Source: CASQEL01 sp036655975 (GTDB lineage Bacteria > Desulfobacterota > Desulfovibrionia > Desulfovibrionales > Desulfovibrionaceae). Taken from it: DNA of 14,084 nucleotides. The notes under the pieces are model-generated. The model ran no database searches. It was not told where the DNA came from and was given only the letters and a program-made list of their open reading frames with translations. A program made the position numbers and the translations under genes. The DNA is taken from assembly GCA_036655975.1 (NCBI GenBank), contig JAVVPD010000060.1, positions 1 through 14,084 of the forward strand, written 5' to 3'. Positions 6,482 through 13,166 of this stretch are shown piece after piece (within the stretch, counting starts at the first letter, position 1; each line of letters opens with the position of its first letter).

Positions 6482-8038
6482 CTATTTTTTAAGCAAACGC
6501 AGAATGGCTTCCATATTCACATGTTCCCGCAAGCAGTGGGCGAGTCTGTTCAGCGCGGGTTCCAAGGTGTAGGGGCTGATTTTGCCTAAGGGCGGGAGCT
6601 GTTTACGGCTACGCAGGGCGTCAACAAAAGCGCGGCGGAACGAATCTTCATCAAAAATACCGTGCAGATAGGTGCCGCAGATTCGGCTTTGTGTGGAGCC
6701 GGAGGCTACGCTTTCCCAACCAAGAATTTCCCCCCCCGCGCCGTGCACCCAGGGGCGGACGTGCTGGCCTTGCCCCGTCGCTACTTGGGTCAGCCCGTGG
6801 TGGATTTCATAGCCGCGCACCGTTTCGCCGCTGGCAAGGTGTGTGCCCACGGTGCGGCGCAAAATTTTATTTTGTCCCATTACGGTGATGAGTGGCAACA
6901 GGCCCAGGCCCGTACTGTCCGTATATTTTTCCGCTTCACACTCCGGCAACACGTTTTCGACGGACGTGGGATCACGCACCACCAAACCCAGCATTTGTAA
7001 GCCGCCGCAAATTCCCAGTATCACGGGGCCGGTGGGGCTGGCTGCTGCCGCCAGCAGGGCCGCCGCCATGCCACTTTCCCGCAAGGCGTGTAAATCCGCG
7101 CAGGTGCTTTTGCTGCCCGGCAAAATAATGGCATCGGGCTGGCCCAATAATGCCGGCTGGCTCACAACGCGCACCCGCACGTCTGGCTCTACCGACAGCG
7201 GGTCAATGTCGGTAGCATTGCTGATATGGGGCAGGTCTAGCAGCACAATATCAATGTGGGGCCTTGCCCTTTCCTTTGTTTCGCCCCTTTCAGCGTTGAC
7301 CCGCAATTTAAAATTTACGGAGTCTTCTTCCGGCAGGCCTAAGTTTGGCAGCCATGGCACCACCCCCCAAAAGGGCTTGCCCGTGCGCTCGGTGGTAAAG
7401 GCGAGGGCAGGGCTCAACAAGCTGGCATCACCCCGAAATTTATTAATGATAAATCCCGCTACCCTGCGTTGATCGACCTCGGGCAATAATGCCATGGTGC
7501 CCACTAAGGCCGCAAAAACGCCGCCGCGATCAATATCCCCCGCGAGGAGTACCGGAGCTTCCGCATAGTGGGCCATACGCATGTTGACAATATCGTGGGC
7601 TTGTAGATTGATTTCCGCAGGGCTGCCCGCGCCTTCTAAAACCATGACCCCCGCCTCGGCAGCTAAAGAATCATAGGCGCGCGTGACACTGGCAAAAGCC
7701 TGTTCTTTATAGGCAATATATTCAGCAACCCGCATATGCCCCACCGCTTTGCCCATGATGATAACCTGAGAGCCGGTGTCCGATGCGGGCTTGAGCAACA
7801 CGGGATTCATCCGCACGTCGGGGGGGCGTCCGCACGCGAGGGCTTGTAAAGCTTGGGCGCGTCCCAGTTCTTCACCCTGTGGGGTGACAAAAGAATTCAA
7901 GGCCATATTTTGGGCCTTGAAAGGGGCTGGGCATAGGCCTGCATCGGCAAAAATGCGGCACAGGCCTGCGGTGAGCAGACTTTTACCCGCATTGGAGCAG
8001 GTTCCTTGAATCATTATCGCGGGTGTTTTTTTGTGCAT
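6482..8038 (-). CDS. cobQ: Cobyric acid synthase CobQ (glutamine-hydrolysing)
   Basis: CobQ amidates four side-chain carboxylates of adenosylcobyrinic acid a,c-diamide, using glutamine and ATP, to give adenosylcobyric acid. The 518 residues begin with the ATP-binding loop GTCSNAGKS (12-20) and include GAGSPAEINL (136-145). The C-terminal half is a class-I-like glutamine amidotransferase with the nucleophile Cys344 in GICGGLQMLG, the GYEIHHG motif (409-415) and TYLHGIF (456-462), which carries the putative catalytic His459. Length and order are typical. Start choice: ATG at 8038 has no Shine-Dalgarno, but a good promoter places the transcription start on or next to this ATG, implying a leaderless mRNA. 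A G8 tract (6730-6737 on the plus strand) lies in codons for AGGE near residue 436. It is divergent from rex and cobS. Confidence 0.96.
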   Translation of the reverse strand: MHKKTPAIMIQGTCSNAGKSLLTAGLCRIFADAGLCPAPFKAQNMALNSFVTPQGEELGRAQALQALACGRPPDVRMNPVLLKPASDTGSQVIIMGKAVGHMRVAEYIAYKEQAFASVTRAYDSLAAEAGVMVLEGAGSPAEINLQAHDIVNMRMAHYAEAPVLLAGDIDRGGVFAALVGTMALLPEVDQRRVAGFIINKFRGDASLLSPALAFTTERTGKPFWGVVPWLPNLGLPEEDSVNFKLRVNAERGETKERARPHIDIVLLDLPHISNATDIDPLSVEPDVRVRVVSQPALLGQPDAIILPGSKSTCADLHALRESGMAAALLAAAASPTGPVILGICGGLQMLGLVVRDPTSVENVLPECEAEKYTDSTGLGLLPLITVMGQNKILRRTVGTHLASGETVRGYEIHHGLTQVATGQGQHVRPWVHGAGGEILGWESVASGSTQSRICGTYLHGIFDEDSFRRAFVDALRSRKQLPPLGKISPYTLEPALNRLAHCLREHVNMEAILRLLKK

Positions 8039-8043
8039 TAAGC

Positions 8044-8072
8044 ATTATATCTGTTGTAGCGTGTATTTTCAA
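8044..8072 (-). promoter_or_regulatory. cobQ promoter predicting a leaderless mRNA
   Basis: On the minus strand TTGAAA (8072-8067) and a perfect TATAAT (8049-8044) are 17 bases apart. Only five bases separate the -10 from the cobQ ATG (8038), so the expected transcription start falls at the A of the ATG or within a base or two. No ribosome-binding site could be present in such a transcript. Confidence 0.7.
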
Positions 8073-8109
8073 ATGGCGTTTTTAGCGCCCCGCACTGGAG
8101 CTATTTCCA

Positions 8110-8137
8110 TTGACAAAGCTTGTGAAATATATCTAGA
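8110..8137 (+). promoter_or_regulatory. rex promoter with overlapping Rex-like operator half-site
   Basis: A consensus -35 TTGACA lies at 8110-8115. The best -10 at a tolerable distance is the poor TCTAGA (8132-8137, 16-base spacer). Between them TTGTGAAATAT (8120-8130) matches perfectly the left part of the Rex operator consensus TTGTGAAATATTTCACAA, while the right half matches only at three of seven positions (14 of 18 overall). A repressor bound here would cover the promoter, suggesting autoregulation. Confidence 0.45.
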
Positions 8138-8179
8138 GTGAAGGCATCTACTGTACAATAATAAGGAATTTCCCGCGTT

Positions 8180-8830
8180 ATGAACACTCCCCCTAAAAGT
8201 AAGCATATCCCCCGCGCCACCATACAGCGTTTGGCGGTGTATGTTCAAGTTTTGGAAACCTTGGGCCGTGAAGGTACTGACGTTATTTCCTCCGACCCTT
8301 TGGCGAAAGCCTGCGATGTAAATGCTTCCCAAGTGCGTAAAGATTTAGCCTATTTTGGTGAATTTGGTGTACGCGGCGTGGGCTATTATGTGCAAAGTCT
8401 CATCCAATCTATCACGGCGGCGCTCGGTGTAGACCGAGAATGGCGCACTGCCATTGTTGGTGTGGGCAATCTTGGCAAGGCCATTTTGAATCATCCGGAT
8501 TTCCGCATGCGCGGCTTTAATATTGTGGGCGCCTTTGACTGCGATCCCTTTAAAATTGGTGAAAGTGTTCAGGGTCTTGAGGTAGTCTGTACCAAGCGGA
8601 TGAAAGAAATTGTGGAAGAAAAAAATATCGAAATCGGCATTATCACCACGCCTCCAGAGCGCGCACAACGCGCGGCGCAATATTTGGTGGATGCCGGCAT
8701 TAAGGGTATTTTAAACTTTTCCCCTGCGCGCATTAAGGTTCCTGAGCATGTTTACGTGGAATATGTGGATTTTTTCCATCATATGTATTCTTTGGCCTTT
8801 CACGTGACTCAGGATGAATTGCCCAAGTAA
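8180..8830 (+). CDS. rex: Redox-sensing transcriptional repressor Rex
   Basis: Rex is a homodimeric repressor that binds DNA when NAD+ is high and is released by NADH, controlling respiratory and fermentative genes. The 216 residues show an N-terminal winged helix (about 10-75) with DVNASQVRKDLAYFGEFGVRGVGY, which contains the recognition helix. A Rossmann domain follows with IVGVGNLGKAI (GxGxxG, 93-98) and an acidic residue at the end of the next strand in AFDCDP. The C-terminal YVDFFHHMYSLAFHV swap helix is also present. Length is normal. AAGGAA lies 11 bases before the ATG, slightly far but acceptable. It is the first gene of a rex-cobS-nitroreductase run; cobS begins one base after its stop. 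A Rex half-operator lies in its own promoter. Confidence 0.96.
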   Translation: MNTPPKSKHIPRATIQRLAVYVQVLETLGREGTDVISSDPLAKACDVNASQVRKDLAYFGEFGVRGVGYYVQSLIQSITAALGVDREWRTAIVGVGNLGKAILNHPDFRMRGFNIVGAFDCDPFKIGESVQGLEVVCTKRMKEIVEEKNIEIGIITTPPERAQRAAQYLVDAGIKGILNFSPARIKVPEHVYVEYVDFFHHMYSLAFHVTQDELPK

Positions 8831-8831
8831 T

Positions 8832-9626
8832 ATGCACACTTCCTCTCCGTGTGACGCTGCCCCAGCGCCCCTGTCGTGGGCGGCTTTCGGCATTGCCGTT
8901 GCCTTTCTTACCCGCCTAACAGTACCCCGCATGCGCGTGACCAGTGCCCTGAGTGCCGAGAGTATTGCGGCCTCTGTGGTTTGGTATCCTGTGGTGGGCT
9001 TGGGCATGGGGGCCGTGTGTACGGTGCCTGTGTACGGAGTATCTGTGCTGGCAAACGCGCCGCATCTTGCATGGGTATGGGCGTGGGGCTATGTGTGCAT
9101 CGGCTTTTTTCTGACTCGGGGCCTCCATTGGGACGGCCTTGCCGATATCACCGACGCGTGGGGCAGTGGCGCGCAGGGGCCGCAGTTTTGGAAAATCGTT
9201 AAAGATAGTCGTTTGGGGGCATTCGGGGCCATGGGGCAAGTTATGGCTTTCAGTGCTATGCTGATTGCCGCTCAGGCCCATATCAGTCAGCAGCACTGGT
9301 GGCCTCTGGTGCTGGCTCCGTGCCTTGGGCGCGCCGCCTGCATTTTTTTGGGCGCTACAAGTGCCCCCCGTGATCCGCATTCCCTTGGAGCTATGGCTTG
9401 TCTGGGGGCCACGGTTCGCCGTGCCACGCTCTGGGCCCTCAGCCTTGCGGGTGTGGGCTGTGTTTTTTTTGGGGGGGGGCGGAGTTTTCTGCTCGCCCTA
9501 GCAATGGTGCTGTTACTCCTGCCCTTGCGTCGCTTGGCTCAGAAGCACGGCGGCTGCAACGGCGATTTTTTAGGCACTGCTATTGTGCTTTCCGAAGTGC
9601 TCACGCTTATGGTATTGCTTGTGTAA
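8832..9626 (+). CDS. cobS: Adenosylcobinamide-GDP ribazoletransferase (cobalamin-5'-phosphate synthase) CobS
   Basis: CobS is an integral membrane enzyme that joins adenosylcobinamide-GDP to the alpha-ribazole (phosphate) lower ligand, the closing stage of cobamide synthesis. The 264-residue product has several hydrophobic segments, the metal-binding signature LHWDGLADITDAWGS, then VKDSRLGAFGAMG, and a C-terminal GGCNGDFLGTAIVLSEVL motif. All are family hallmarks. The ATG at 8832, one base after the rex stop, is preferred; an in-frame ATG at 8814 inside rex would add six residues. Neither has a well-spaced ribosome-binding site, so translational coupling to rex is likely. A T8-G9 homopolymer (9463-9479) encodes VFFGGG just before the last conserved motif and is a probable slippage site. 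Confidence 0.93.
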   Translation: MHTSSPCDAAPAPLSWAAFGIAVAFLTRLTVPRMRVTSALSAESIAASVVWYPVVGLGMGAVCTVPVYGVSVLANAPHLAWVWAWGYVCIGFFLTRGLHWDGLADITDAWGSGAQGPQFWKIVKDSRLGAFGAMGQVMAFSAMLIAAQAHISQQHWWPLVLAPCLGRAACIFLGATSAPRDPHSLGAMACLGATVRRATLWALSLAGVGCVFFGGGRSFLLALAMVLLLLPLRRLAQKHGGCNGDFLGTAIVLSEVLTLMVLLV

Positions 9627-9651
9627 ACTCTTGCCTGTTGGAGGAAGTACT

Positions 9652-10230
9652 ATGGATTTTACAACTCTTGTGCATCAAGCCCGTACGTGTCGCCGTTTTC
9701 ACCAATCCCCCGCACTTAGTCCGCAAAATTTAGCTTTTTTGGTGGATTGCGCGCGCGTTTCTCCGTGCGCCCGCAACGCGCAAGTGCTGCGCTTCAGCAC
9801 TATTTCTAGCCCTGAGGGGTGCGCGGCATTGTTTCCCCACACCCGTTGGGCCGGTGCGCTGAAAGAAGGCGGTACCCCCCCTGAAGGTCAGCGTCCCTCT
9901 GGCTATATTGCCGTCCTGTGGCCCGTGGGCTGCAACGCTTTAGTGCATATCGACGCCGGTATTGCTGCCCAGACCATGCAACTTGCTGCCAAAAGTAAGG
10001 GCTGGGGCTGCTGCATGCATGCGTCCTTTGACCGCACCCATTGCCCCCACATTTTTCAGGTGCCCGAAGGCTTGGAAATGGCCTTGCTTCTCGCTTTTGG
10101 GGTGGCGAATGAAAACTGTGTGCTTGAGCCTATGCCCGCCAACGGCTCTTTTGCGTATTGGCGTGATGCGGATTTGGGACACCACGTTCCCAAGCGCGCC
10201 TTGGACGAAGTGTTGCTCAGGCAAGTGTAG
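9652..10230 (+). CDS. Small nitroreductase-family flavoprotein
   Basis: The family consists of FMN-dependent oxidoreductases of varied substrate. The 192 residues open with ARTCRRFHQSPALSPQNLAFLVDCARVSPCARNAQVLRF, which fits the usual RRS(I/V)R...F...P / ARxAPSxxNxQPWxF pattern with the FMN-phosphate Arg-Arg pair (R14, R15) kept. Later come HIDAGIAAQTMQLAAKSKGWGCCM and LEMALLLAFGVAN, the equivalents of the D-G-A-Q-N-L-A-A and GYP regions. It is unusually rich in cysteine. GGAGGAAG lies 6 bases before the ATG, 25 bases behind cobS, so it is likely in the rex-cobS operon. The substrate is unknown. Fold kinship with the DMB synthase BluB is tempting next to cobS, but nothing in the sequence shows that activity. 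Its 3' end overlaps the convergent glycosyltransferase by 14 bases. Confidence 0.8.
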   Translation: MDFTTLVHQARTCRRFHQSPALSPQNLAFLVDCARVSPCARNAQVLRFSTISSPEGCAALFPHTRWAGALKEGGTPPEGQRPSGYIAVLWPVGCNALVHIDAGIAAQTMQLAAKSKGWGCCMHASFDRTHCPHIFQVPEGLEMALLLAFGVANENCVLEPMPANGSFAYWRDADLGHHVPKRALDEVLLRQV

Positions 10231-11464
10231 GGGCCACTGGCGCCAGTAGCCAGTTTGCAAAAATCTTCTCCAAGTCTGTGTCGCCCATTTCTTGACTCCA
10301 TGCTTGGAGTTTTTGGGCTTTGCGTTGGAGTTCCTCTGTATTGGCGGCACTTTGCAGTAGCGATTGTGTCGCCTCACTGGCACTTTGGGCCAGTGCGTGC
10401 TCACCGGAGCGGGCGGCACTGCGGGCCAAGGCCACGGCATAGGGGGCTAAGGGGAAGAAATGCACTTGGGTGGAGCGTACATTGACGGCATCGGCGTAGG
10501 CCTTACGGCTTTCGAGGTGGCGGGCCAACAAGGTATAGCCGTGTTCCCACAAGGGTTCGGCCTCTAGGCGGACGCGGCAGCGTTCTTCGTTAAAGTGCTG
10601 GCGGAATGTGGATGTCAGGGCGGCTTCAAGCTGTGCGGGGAGGGTGAGGTAAAGTTCGAGGCTGGGGCTGAGACGGGGAATATAGCCGTCTTCCGCGCCC
10701 AAAAGGTGAAGATCGGGCTTAAAAGCGCCGGACTGACGCTGGTTGAGCAGCCGGGCATTGGCGGAATCGTGGTCACTGCGACCGGGGGTCTGGCTGGTGA
10801 GGTGGTAGACAATACTGCGCGGCACACAGGCAAGGCGTAGGTTTTGTTGGCGCACAAGGCAGCACAGGTCTAGATCTTCAAAACCGTTGATATAACCTTC
10901 GTGCAATTGTCCGCAGCGGAAAAAAAGTTCCTGAGTCAGCAAAAAAGCCGCGCCGGTAATGGCCTGCAGGGGGCGATTTTTGGTGATGAGGGGGTGCTGG
11001 TGCGGAAACAGGTCGTATATATGGCTTACTTCCAAGGTGGGGGCAAAGGCAATGCCGCAATGCTGCACACGGCCCGAGGGCAAGAGCAAGAGCGGGCCTA
11101 CCATGCCCAGACATGGGGAGGTGTCGAGGCTGTCCACCAGCGGTGGCAACCACTCGGGGCTGAGTAGGGTGTCGTTGTTGAGAAACAGCAGCCGTGGCGC
11201 GCGGGCGGCTTGGGCCCCAGCATTGCAAGCCTTGGCAAAACCACGGTTTTCCTCATGGCGGATACGCCGAAAGTGTGGGCCAAACAAGGCTTGCCCTGTG
11301 GGTTCAAGGGCGGTGGCGCTTTCGTCGGTGGAGCCATTGTCCACGACAATAATTTCAATATTGCTGTGATCTGTGTGTTGCGCGAGTGAGTGCAGGCAGT
11401 CACAGGTCATATCCCAAAGATTCCACACGGGAATAATGATGGAGACGGCGGGTGTTGGGGTCAT
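10217..11464 (-). CDS. Family-2 glycosyltransferase
   Basis: A 415-residue GT-A-fold glycosyltransferase. SIIIPVWNLWDMTCDCL starts the nucleotide-sugar domain and VVDNGSTDES (40-49) is the typical first motif. LLFLNNDTLL, with N96-N97-D98, is the DxD-like metal site. ITGAAFLLTQELF and GYINGFEDLDLC (E196-D197) supply the acceptor-side and catalytic-base motifs, as in polysaccharide rhamnosyl- or hexosyl-type enzymes. After about residue 270 a helical, Ala/Leu/Gln-rich region of unknown role follows. No membrane segment or signal peptide is seen, so it probably acts at the cytoplasmic face of the membrane. The ATG overlaps the stop of the upstream gene (ATGA), with GAGGAG 8 bases upstream: translational coupling. 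Substrate and target are not recognisable. Confidence 0.88.
   Translation of the reverse strand: MTPTPAVSIIIPVWNLWDMTCDCLHSLAQHTDHSNIEIIVVDNGSTDESATALEPTGQALFGPHFRRIRHEENRGFAKACNAGAQAARAPRLLFLNNDTLLSPEWLPPLVDSLDTSPCLGMVGPLLLLPSGRVQHCGIAFAPTLEVSHIYDLFPHQHPLITKNRPLQAITGAAFLLTQELFFRCGQLHEGYINGFEDLDLCCLVRQQNLRLACVPRSIVYHLTSQTPGRSDHDSANARLLNQRQSGAFKPDLHLLGAEDGYIPRLSPSLELYLTLPAQLEAALTSTFRQHFNEERCRVRLEAEPLWEHGYTLLARHLESRKAYADAVNVRSTQVHFFPLAPYAVALARSAARSGEHALAQSASEATQSLLQSAANTEELQRKAQKLQAWSQEMGDTDLEKIFANWLLAPVAPTLA
10236..10254 (+). terminator. Weak hairpin behind the nitroreductase gene
   Basis: ACTGGC (10236-10241) and GCCAGT (10249-10254) form a 6-bp stem with a 7-base loop, six bases after the nitroreductase stop codon, followed only by a short TTT. 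It lies inside the convergent glycosyltransferase coding region. It may act as a poor terminator for rex-cobS transcripts; it could equally be a chance coding palindrome. Confidence 0.25.
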
Positions 11465-13020
11465 GAGGGGCGCTCCTCGGGGCTTGCGCTGGCAAGGCGG
11501 GTAGCTTTGCGGATAAGGTCATGGCAGGCTTGAGCTTGGGTGGTGGTGCGTAATTGGGTAACTTTTTTAGCTTCGTACAGAAATTCCAATTTGAGCTTAT
11601 TCCCAAAAATATGGGCGGCCTTGGCGCGGTTGTGGGCCTGTTTGAGGCTAGAATGTTGCACATGGCGGATGCTGATCTGCCCGCAGTACAGCACCGTTCC
11701 CCCGTGCAGAACGCTCCGCATATCGCGCTCGGCATCGTCGAATTGGCTGGGGCTGAAGCGCACGTCAAAATCCCCATAGGCGGCGATGGAGGACATGCGA
11801 ATCCAGTGGCAACAGCCAGAAACCGACAGGCACGGGCGGGTGTAGCGGCTGAGTACCGTGTCTACCGTCCCCATGCTGGCACAGTGCAAATGCAAGTTTT
11901 CATCAATATCAACAAAACTTTTGTCGCCTTGCTCTGGGGGAAGCAGAAAAAAGTCCGCGCCTTGCACCGTATACGGCGCTTCATGCCCGGTAATGCGGCA
12001 GCCGATGGTATCGGCCTTGGGGTGGGCGGCGGCTACAGTTTGCAGATGGTGTAGCCAGTGGTGGTCGAGGAGCAGATCGTCGTCCAGAAACACAATATTG
12101 TCGTGTTGGCGCACTTCGGGCAGGGAAAGTAGCCAATTGCGGGCGGCGGGTGCGCCGATATTCACGGGCACGTCCACGCAGTGCAGGGTGTCACCCCACG
12201 TGGTGCTAAGGCTGTGTAGCAGCTCGGCGGTGCCATCGGTGGAGCCGTTATTGAGGACAAACACGGGGGCACCGCCCATGTCGCTGGCACGTAAAGATTG
12301 CAAGGTTTGGGCCAGAACATCAACTTTATTCCACGAATAGAGCAGCAAGGCAGGGGGGAGGCCTTTGGGGGTGGAAGGGATGTTGGGCAGGGGAAAAACC
12401 AAATCGTGCAGGGCCAAAATCATGTTGGGGTGGCTAGGGCACAGGTGCCATATCGACCAGAGCGCGTCACGGGCTTGGGGCATGTTGCCGTGCACAAGAT
12501 GACAGTGGGCGAGGGCTGTGCCCGTCCACATGGCCCAAGGGTGGGGGGGCTGACCGGGCTTTGTCATGCTAAGGCGGCAGTGCAAAAGCTTTAGGGCCTC
12601 CAGTGTTTCGGGGGCACTGGGGCTGTTGTCTACCAATGCCTGCACGCTGAGGCGGGCTTGCCAAAGCGCCGCCTGCGGGCCCTGCGCTTCGGTACTCTCT
12701 TGGGTAGGGGCCTTGTGGCGGGCAAGGTGTTGCAGATAGTCCACCATGGGGGCGGCGGTTGCCAGCAGGGGATCAGCATGGTGGATGTGTAATTGTTTAA
12801 CTATGTGTAAAAGTTTGGTATTTAAGGGTTGTTGCGCCCAAGCAAACAGGGCAAGCTCACGCCCCGCAGGTGCGGTGTGCGGATGTTGCAAGGCCATGCT
12901 CACCAGACGTAAAATATTGGGCAGTCCCAGCGCGCCGTAGGGCCACAGGGGAACAGCCTGACACAGAGTGTGCAAGTTTCGGGCGGCGTAGTGTGGTTGC
13001 AGGGGGGTGGCGTGGGGCAT
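11461..13020 (-). CDS. Family-2 glycosyltransferase with N-terminal helical (TPR-like) region
   Basis: The 519-residue protein has an N-terminal region (about 1-215), helical and rich in Ala, Leu and His, with a TPR-like stretch ALAHCHLVHGNMPQARDAL near 169-187. A GT-A domain follows: ALLLYSWNKVDVLAQTLQSL, VLNNGSTDGT (255-264), PVNIGAPAARNWLL, and IVFLDDDLLL with the D313-D314-D315 metal site. QFDDAERDMR (426-435) is probably the acceptor/base region. No membrane helix or signal peptide is visible. The start ATG at 13020 has no clear Shine-Dalgarno; a TTGACA promoter lies about 85 bases upstream. It ends in an ATGA overlap with the next glycosyltransferase. The GT domain resembles that of the divergent gene at 13167 (LLY-WNK, L-TL-SL-AS, NGSTD-T), indicating paralogues. 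A role in surface polysaccharide or protein glycosylation is inferred. Confidence 0.85.
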   Translation of the reverse strand: MPHATPLQPHYAARNLHTLCQAVPLWPYGALGLPNILRLVSMALQHPHTAPAGRELALFAWAQQPLNTKLLHIVKQLHIHHADPLLATAAPMVDYLQHLARHKAPTQESTEAQGPQAALWQARLSVQALVDNSPSAPETLEALKLLHCRLSMTKPGQPPHPWAMWTGTALAHCHLVHGNMPQARDALWSIWHLCPSHPNMILALHDLVFPLPNIPSTPKGLPPALLLYSWNKVDVLAQTLQSLRASDMGGAPVFVLNNGSTDGTAELLHSLSTTWGDTLHCVDVPVNIGAPAARNWLLSLPEVRQHDNIVFLDDDLLLDHHWLHHLQTVAAAHPKADTIGCRITGHEAPYTVQGADFFLLPPEQGDKSFVDIDENLHLHCASMGTVDTVLSRYTRPCLSVSGCCHWIRMSSIAAYGDFDVRFSPSQFDDAERDMRSVLHGGTVLYCGQISIRHVQHSSLKQAHNRAKAAHIFGNKLKLEFLYEAKKVTQLRTTTQAQACHDLIRKATRLASASPEERPS

Positions 13021-13104
13021 AGAGGACTCGCAGGCATGTTTTGTGCACTTTGTAGCGTAACGGCGCGCACATTGTCATGTTTTTGGCTTTTTAAAATATG
13101 GTGT

Positions 13105-13132
13105 AGTGTAAAGTTTCCTGATATTCTGTCAA
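13105..13132 (-). promoter_or_regulatory. Promoter candidate for the leftward glycosyltransferase operon
   Basis: In the 146-base divergent intergenic region, minus-strand TTGACA (13132-13127) and TACACT (13110-13105) are 16 bases apart, six and four of six matches. The leader would be about 78 bases. For the rightward gene only a marginal pair was found, TTGGCT (13083-13088) and TGTAAA (13107-13112) with an 18-base spacer; it overlaps this one. Confidence 0.45.
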
Positions 13133-13166
13133 ATGTTTAGTGTAGGTACGAGAAACGAGGTACGCA

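Noticed and set aside
8039..8179. Cobalamin riboswitch between cobQ and rex
   Set aside because: The 141-base gap is filled by two promoters. There is no room for the roughly 200-base element, and cobQ appears to have no leader at all.
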